A stretch of 64,000 nt of DNA from Galerina marginata (lineage: Eukaryota; Basidiomycota; Agaricomycetes; Agaricales; Galerinaceae), in the NCBI GenBank assembly GCA_023014335.1, contig JAECYW010000021.1:1240001-1304000 (forward strand), given 5' to 3'. Position numbers and translations under genes: made by a program. Shown here one piece after another: positions 59,981 through 64,000 of the stretch (within the stretch, counting starts at the first letter, position 1; each line of letters opens with the position of its first letter). The notes beneath the pieces were generated by a model, which was not told the origin of the DNA, searched no databases, and saw nothing but the letters and a program-made list of their open reading frames with translations.

Positions 59981-60445
59981 TTATAGACACTCGGAGCTGG
60001 AGCGATGCTCTGCCACCGAGGGTGTACTTCCTGTAGCTCCTACATGGGAAAAGGGCTTGTGATGCTGTTCGCAGTCGGCTCCTTGTATGTCATTTTTGTC
60101 AGTCAGCGATTCCGAGGGTTGCAAAGAATATAGCGGGAAATGTACATCAAGCCAAGACCCCTGTGGATTAGCGTATTGAATAGGAACTAGCGAGAACTCC
60201 AGAAGCACCCCATAGCTTTTACTTTGGATGTGGCAATCAACTGGTCCCACCTGGGAGGAAAGGATATTTCGGATCATGATGCACTCTGCTCCAAGAAAAA
60301 CTTGTAGGTCTACCGAATAATAATGTTCGATGGGTCGTGAGTCGTGACAATAAGGCACGTACCTTGAGGCAAAACCTGAAGGCGAAAGAGTTACCCGGTT
60401 CATAACCGGTTTAGCGAGCTGGGGAGCAGGATTCCATCGAGTCAT
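59981..60445 (-). CDS. Small hypothetical protein, 154 residues
   Basis: One uninterrupted frame from ATG 60445 with a TATA box about 50 bp upstream. The middle (FLGAECIMIRNILSSQ, then SYGVLLEFSLVPIQYA, then WLDVHFPLYSL) alternates hydrophobic residues like a beta-rich domain; the C-terminus is His/Ser-rich. Possible introns (GTACGTG at 60362, GTGGGAC at 60250) exist but removing them shifts the frame. No signal peptide and no family recognised. It may be a genuine small gene or a fragment. Confidence 0.35.
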   Translation of the reverse strand: MTRWNPAPQLAKPVMNRVTLSPSGFASRYVPYCHDSRPIEHYYSVDLQVFLGAECIMIRNILSSQVGPVDCHIQSKSYGVLLEFSLVPIQYANPQGSWLDVHFPLYSLQPSESLTDKNDIQGADCEQHHKPFSHVGATGSTPSVAEHRSSSECL

Positions 60446-60492
60446 TGGGCTGGCGCGCGTGGCTTAGCTCGGGAACGGGCCGTGATGATTCG

Positions 60493-60499
60493 ATATATA
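60493..60499 (-). promoter_or_regulatory. TATA box
   Basis: TATATAT on the minus strand, about 50 bp upstream of ATG 60445, in the context GCTAGCTATATATCG. Confidence 0.4.
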
Positions 60500-60740
60500 G
60501 CTAGCGTGCAGTACTCTTTAGAAGGCCAAGGTCAAAAGCCGTTTCGCCAGGGATAACTGATATGACGGATTGAATGATTTTCGCCTATCCAATACTCTAC
60601 GTGTGCGGGTACGCAGTGTTGCTTAAAAAGAATTGTAACTCGGACATGTAAGGTCAAGGGAACTCCGAGTCAAGGATGGGTGAAAATGCGTCCACTGGGG
60701 CAGAGGCGGAGTGATGGCGACCATTACATTCAAACCTAAC

Positions 60741-61130
60741 CTACGCAGCTTTCGCAATAGGCGCGTCGAGCAGTCGTTCAGTGTCGTTGGTTGAAGGAGA
60801 AGGCAGTCGATTTGGTGCGAGTATTGCAAAAGCACTGCCACTGATGGCATCAAAAAATCAGCAATTGCCCATCAAATGTAGGTCCTCCTGTACGTTCATG
60901 CTTCCACAGTTGTTTCGCGAAGTTTCCATCCTGACATACCTCTGAAGCACATTCCAACCCTCAAATTTCTCTACTTGATGGCCAGGTGGTACAAAAACAT
61001 GTTGAGCAGGCGCTGTCACGGCGATCAGGTCGACATGGACTGCTGTATCGTAGCTTAAGGGATTATCAAGCAAAATGTCCGGGTCTTCTTTTGCTATTCT
61101 TCTATGTATCAAAGGCTGATTTTTGGGCAT
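60741..61130 (-). CDS. Small hypothetical protein, about 96 residues
   Basis: Two candidate exons, 61130-60940 and 60840-60741, joined in phase by a 99-base GT...AG intron. The frame starts at ATG 61130 and ends with TAG at 60743-60741. Without splicing the first exon runs on only to 60858. The protein has an acidic helix (RRIAKEDPDILLDNPLS), a hydrophobic strand (VHVDLIAVTAPAQHVFV) and an Asp/Glu/Leu-rich end (STNDTERLLDAPIAKA). No family recognised. It lies divergently from the SDR gene at 61838 and may share its promoter region. Confidence 0.35.
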
Positions 61131-61837
61131 TTATTTTATAGGTATTTCAGCCCGTTAAGAGGCGCATGTCCTCCAAGATACGGACACGACCTTTTCTCCT
61201 CGAATTGTAACAGCCACCGTTCCGCGATTTTCAGGGCAGATTTTATTTGCAATTTATTTGAATACGACGCGGAGAAAGATATACAGTCTCTGGGACCGAA
61301 ATATTCGCCACTTACTGAGATTACCAGGACTTACTAGCTTTCTAGGAGGGCTGGGAACGGGTTGGCAAGTGAACTTCGTTCTAATGATGTTTTAGAAGTT
61401 TTCAGGGTACTAATTGTCATTTTTGCTCAAAGCGATGTCAGATGTTCACTGTAAATGATTCTGGTTAGGAATTAATGAGTTGATTCAAGCCTGCACTCTG
61501 GAAATCGGACGCCGTACTCACCACAAGACAAGCTCCATCAAGCAGCTGCTTAGGATTTGTGCGATGTTTGGAAGATTATCACCGAGAAACGCAACCTCGG
61601 GACGGAAACAGCAACAGAAAATTAACTAACTCATCCGCTCTGAGCCTGTCCAGCAGTGTTCGAGTGTTTTCCCCCCATGGCCAATTAACCCTGCCAATTC
61701 GGGACAACGGCGTCATCGACGAGGTGAGACAGTCCCATTCAATATTTAAAGCTGACACCTGAACCTACAGGTTTTGACCACTGTCTCTCTATCGCACTCG
61801 CTTCCATTTTTTCAAGCTTTAATATTTTAATATCGCA
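61131..61837. other. Intergenic region (divergent promoters)
   Basis: About 0.7 kb between the small gene (-) and the reductase (+). Probable promoters of both; no further element seen. Confidence 0.5.
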
Positions 61838-63379
61838 ATGCCATCCGTCGAACCTAATACAGACGTACGCGTCCTTGTCACCGGTTCTAATGGCTATCTG
61901 GCCATGTGGGTTGTCCAAAACCTCCTTGAGAAGGGGTACACAGTCCGCGGGTCGGTAAGGTCGGAGGCGAAGGGGAATTCCTTAAAAGACTACTTTAAGT
62001 CTTATGGTGACAAGTTCGAGTGGGTTGTCGTCGAAGATATCGTGAAGGTCCGTGTCGAACTGACTGTTACATTGTCGATGGCTAATGAACGCTGAATGAT
62101 CATGACTATAGAAAGGTGCTTTTGATGAAGCAGTGAAAAACGTCGATGCCATTGAGCACATGGCGTCTCCTATCGAGGCAGCCAGCAGTGATCCGGATGG
62201 TAAGCTAAGCTTATTTCATGTGGTGGTGCAGGAGGCTTATCGCTATTTGTCTCTAAGATTTCATCGTACCAGCTGTTCAGGGGACCGTCGGTATCCTGCA
62301 AAGCGCTCAAAAATACGGGTGAGTATCCAAGAATTTTGAAAAGAAAATAAACGCTGAATATTCAATATTTTTGAAGAAATAAAGTTAAACGGGTCGTCCT
62401 CACCTCATCTGTTGTTGCCGTCGCCAGTTCATGGGCCAAGCCCGGCGCTGTATATGACGAAAATGACTGGTCTGATGATGCTGTACAGTTGGTGAAAGAG
62501 AAAGGTAAGGATGCTGCCCCGTTCACGAAATACACCGCCTCGAAGAACTTGGCGGAAAAGGGTGTGTGGTCCAATTTGATACCTGAACGACTTTCATTTA
62601 CTAAATATCTTAATTAGCGGCTTGGGACTTTTACGAGAAGCACAAGGCCGAGCTTGGATGGGATTTAGTTACCCTTGAACCACCTTATGTCAGCCAGTCT
62701 TGTTTAATCACGGATTACCATGAAACTAACAACGATCCCCGGCCTATTTCTAGATTCTTGGTGTAAGTTTATCATCCTTTCGTTATCCACAGTTCGAAGA
62801 CACCTCATCAACCTCCTCTTTTATCCAGCCGTCCCTCCAGAAACTTAACTCCCCTGCTGACCTCGGCGCCTCCTCTTCCTTGGCGACATGGTGGGACTAC
62901 GTAAGTAGAGAAAAGACAGACGACGCTCTCAAGCAAGCTGCTGGATTTATATACGTCGAGGATATTGCTGCTGCGCATGTCGTGGCGCTTAGGAAGGAGG
63001 CGGCGGGCGGGCAGAGGATGATAATTTCCGCTGGTATGTATGTGTCAGGTATTGTATATGTTTTGCTTAGCTTTCTGTTCGCAGGCGATATAACTTGGCA
63101 GGGAATTCGTACGTAGCTGTTTTCTGGTCAACTCCGTACATAATAATAACCCCGGCGCTTGTAGGCGACATCCTCTACGCTTCCCACCCAGAACTGTACG
63201 ACTCCGGTGTTCTCCCCCGCGGTAATTCACAGATTGGCGCCAAGGCACCGACCACCATTAATCGGGAGAAAGGGAAACGGATCTTGGGGTTAGAATATAG
63301 GAATCTGAAAGAGGTAATGGACGACACTTTGGCGTATTTTTCGGGTAGGGGATGGCTTGGAAAGCCCGTCAAGAACTAA
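61838..63379 (+). CDS. NADP-dependent extended SDR, dihydroflavonol-4-reductase / cinnamyl-alcohol dehydrogenase-like
   Basis: Nine exons: 61838-62047, 62112-62199, 62258-62318, 62377-62561, 62618-62688, 62754-62762, 62829-63033, 63085-63108 and 63165-63379, giving 355 residues. The Rossmann nucleotide loop is VTGSNGYLA near residues 14-22. The active-site Ser lies in VVLTSSVVAVAS near 131, and Tyr-x-x-x-Lys is YTASK near 173. The segment LEPPYILGPSL and the later IYVEDIAAAHVVAL are typical of fungal dihydroflavonol-reductase-like and methylglyoxal-reductase (Gre2-like) enzymes, which reduce aldehydes or ketones with NADPH in the cytosol. The substrate is unknown. Exon 6 has only nine bases (Ile-Leu-Gly), but it is needed to rebuild the conserved PPYILGP stretch. 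The upstream stop codons and clean frame support this ATG. Confidence 0.92.
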
Positions 63380-63926
63380 TCGAGGATTCCAAAGATCGAG
63401 ACTGTCGTTCTTCAAAATTACATATTTGTAACTGGTATCTATTTTTTTAAATCTAACTTTCCCTGTCGACGCCGCTGTATCGCTGACGAGCTGAAGCAGC
63501 AGCAATTCCATTCATTAATTTTCCTTCATCGTCAGCCTGGTACCTAATATTTAGGAATCAAGCAGCTGCTCGCAGCCTCACATCAGTCATCGCCTACTTG
63601 GAATAGGTCGTCTCTATGGTTTTGACTCCTCTGTCCCAGTTAGAGCTAGCTATCTCAATATCTCTAAGTTTGATTGGGGCCAGCAACGTAACCCTCTAGA
63701 ACGACGGCGGTTGAGGTCATGACATAATCGTTAAGACAAGATTAGATGAAACGAAACGAAACTACCATATCATGATCGCGTCAAGATATTAGTCAATCCA
63801 TCTTTTTTTCACGGCCATGTTGCTGGCCACAGGGCAGGGCCGCGTGCCTCCTACCTGCATGCTTATCACTAAAGCTCAAGATTGGTCGGACCAGTGCGAG
63901 GTCAAGATTAGCCAGGGTAACTTGAC
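63380..63926. other. Intergenic region
   Basis: 3' flank of the reductase and upstream region of the next gene. No repeats or RNA genes seen. Confidence 0.5.
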
Positions 63927-63936
63927 TATATATAAG
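63927..63936 (+). promoter_or_regulatory. TATA box of the gene starting at 63985
   Basis: TATATATAAG within a CTATATATAAG context, about 55 bp upstream of an ATG; a near-ideal fungal TATA box. Confidence 0.55.
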
Positions 63937-63984
63937 TAAAAGTGATGTTAGCGAACATGTTGCTTCCCACCACCGACGTCAAAC

Positions 63985-64000
63985 ATGTCGCTCAAACCCG
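63985..64000 (+). CDS. Start of a further gene (partial, Met-Ser-Leu-Lys-Pro...)
   Basis: An ATG in the context CAAACATGTC follows a strong TATA box and a short leader. Only five codons are inside the window, so the product cannot be named. Confidence 0.4.

Overview
The window is nuclear DNA from a mushroom-forming basidiomycete (Agaricomycetes-like). The genes carry many introns of about 50-65 bases with GT...AG borders, exons can be very short, and several products belong to basidiomycete-expanded families (F-box proteins, multi-intron P450s, kinase-like proteins, DUF6593-like proteins, giant low-complexity proteins). No ribosomal RNA, CRISPR array or bacterial operon is visible. I built exon structures by hand, by joining open frames across splice sites that keep phase and rebuild recognisable family motifs.

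Layout. 1-2920 (-): F-box protein, 3' end off the window. 4308-6430 (+): cytochrome P450. 7007-10028 (-): an agaric-specific gene cut by a 1,616-bp non-autonomous LTR element (7621-9236). 11290-11954 (-): decayed relative of that gene family. 13158-15699 (+): AAA ATPase. 16210-16854 (+): small unknown gene. 17929-20502 (-): 676-residue membrane glycoprotein. 21489-22138 (+): small coiled-coil protein. 23318-25343 (+): Dal5/TNA1-type MFS permease. 25440-26180: TA-flanked MITE with 167-bp inverted repeats. 26893-35062 (-): giant 2,543-residue low-complexity protein. 37152-37937 (+): DUF6593-like protein. 38463-39711 (-): probable pseudokinase. 41110-43450 (+): metacaspase. 43720-45093 (-): F-box protein. 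46818-48587 (-): 589-residue disordered protein. 48588-55340: gene-poor. 55341-59426 (-): secreted GH35 beta-galactosidase. 59981-61130 (-): two small unknown genes. 61838-63379 (+): dihydroflavonol-reductase-like SDR. 63985 (+): start of a further gene.

The genes do not form an obvious pathway cluster. The P450, the permease, the secreted beta-galactosidase and the SDR reductase are individually typical of a saprotroph's secondary and carbon metabolism. The strongest unusual features are: the LTR element with two apparently identical LTRs and a perfect 5-bp target duplication inside a reading frame that would otherwise be intact; a P450 whose haem motif is restored only if a GC-AG intron is used; a kinase-fold protein whose catalytic Asp is Lys; and 9- and 12-nt microexons in two enzyme genes, the latter next to the metacaspase catalytic Cys.

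Limits: no homology search, RNA evidence or folding program was available. Family names rest on motifs read by eye, and start codons are the least certain part of most models.
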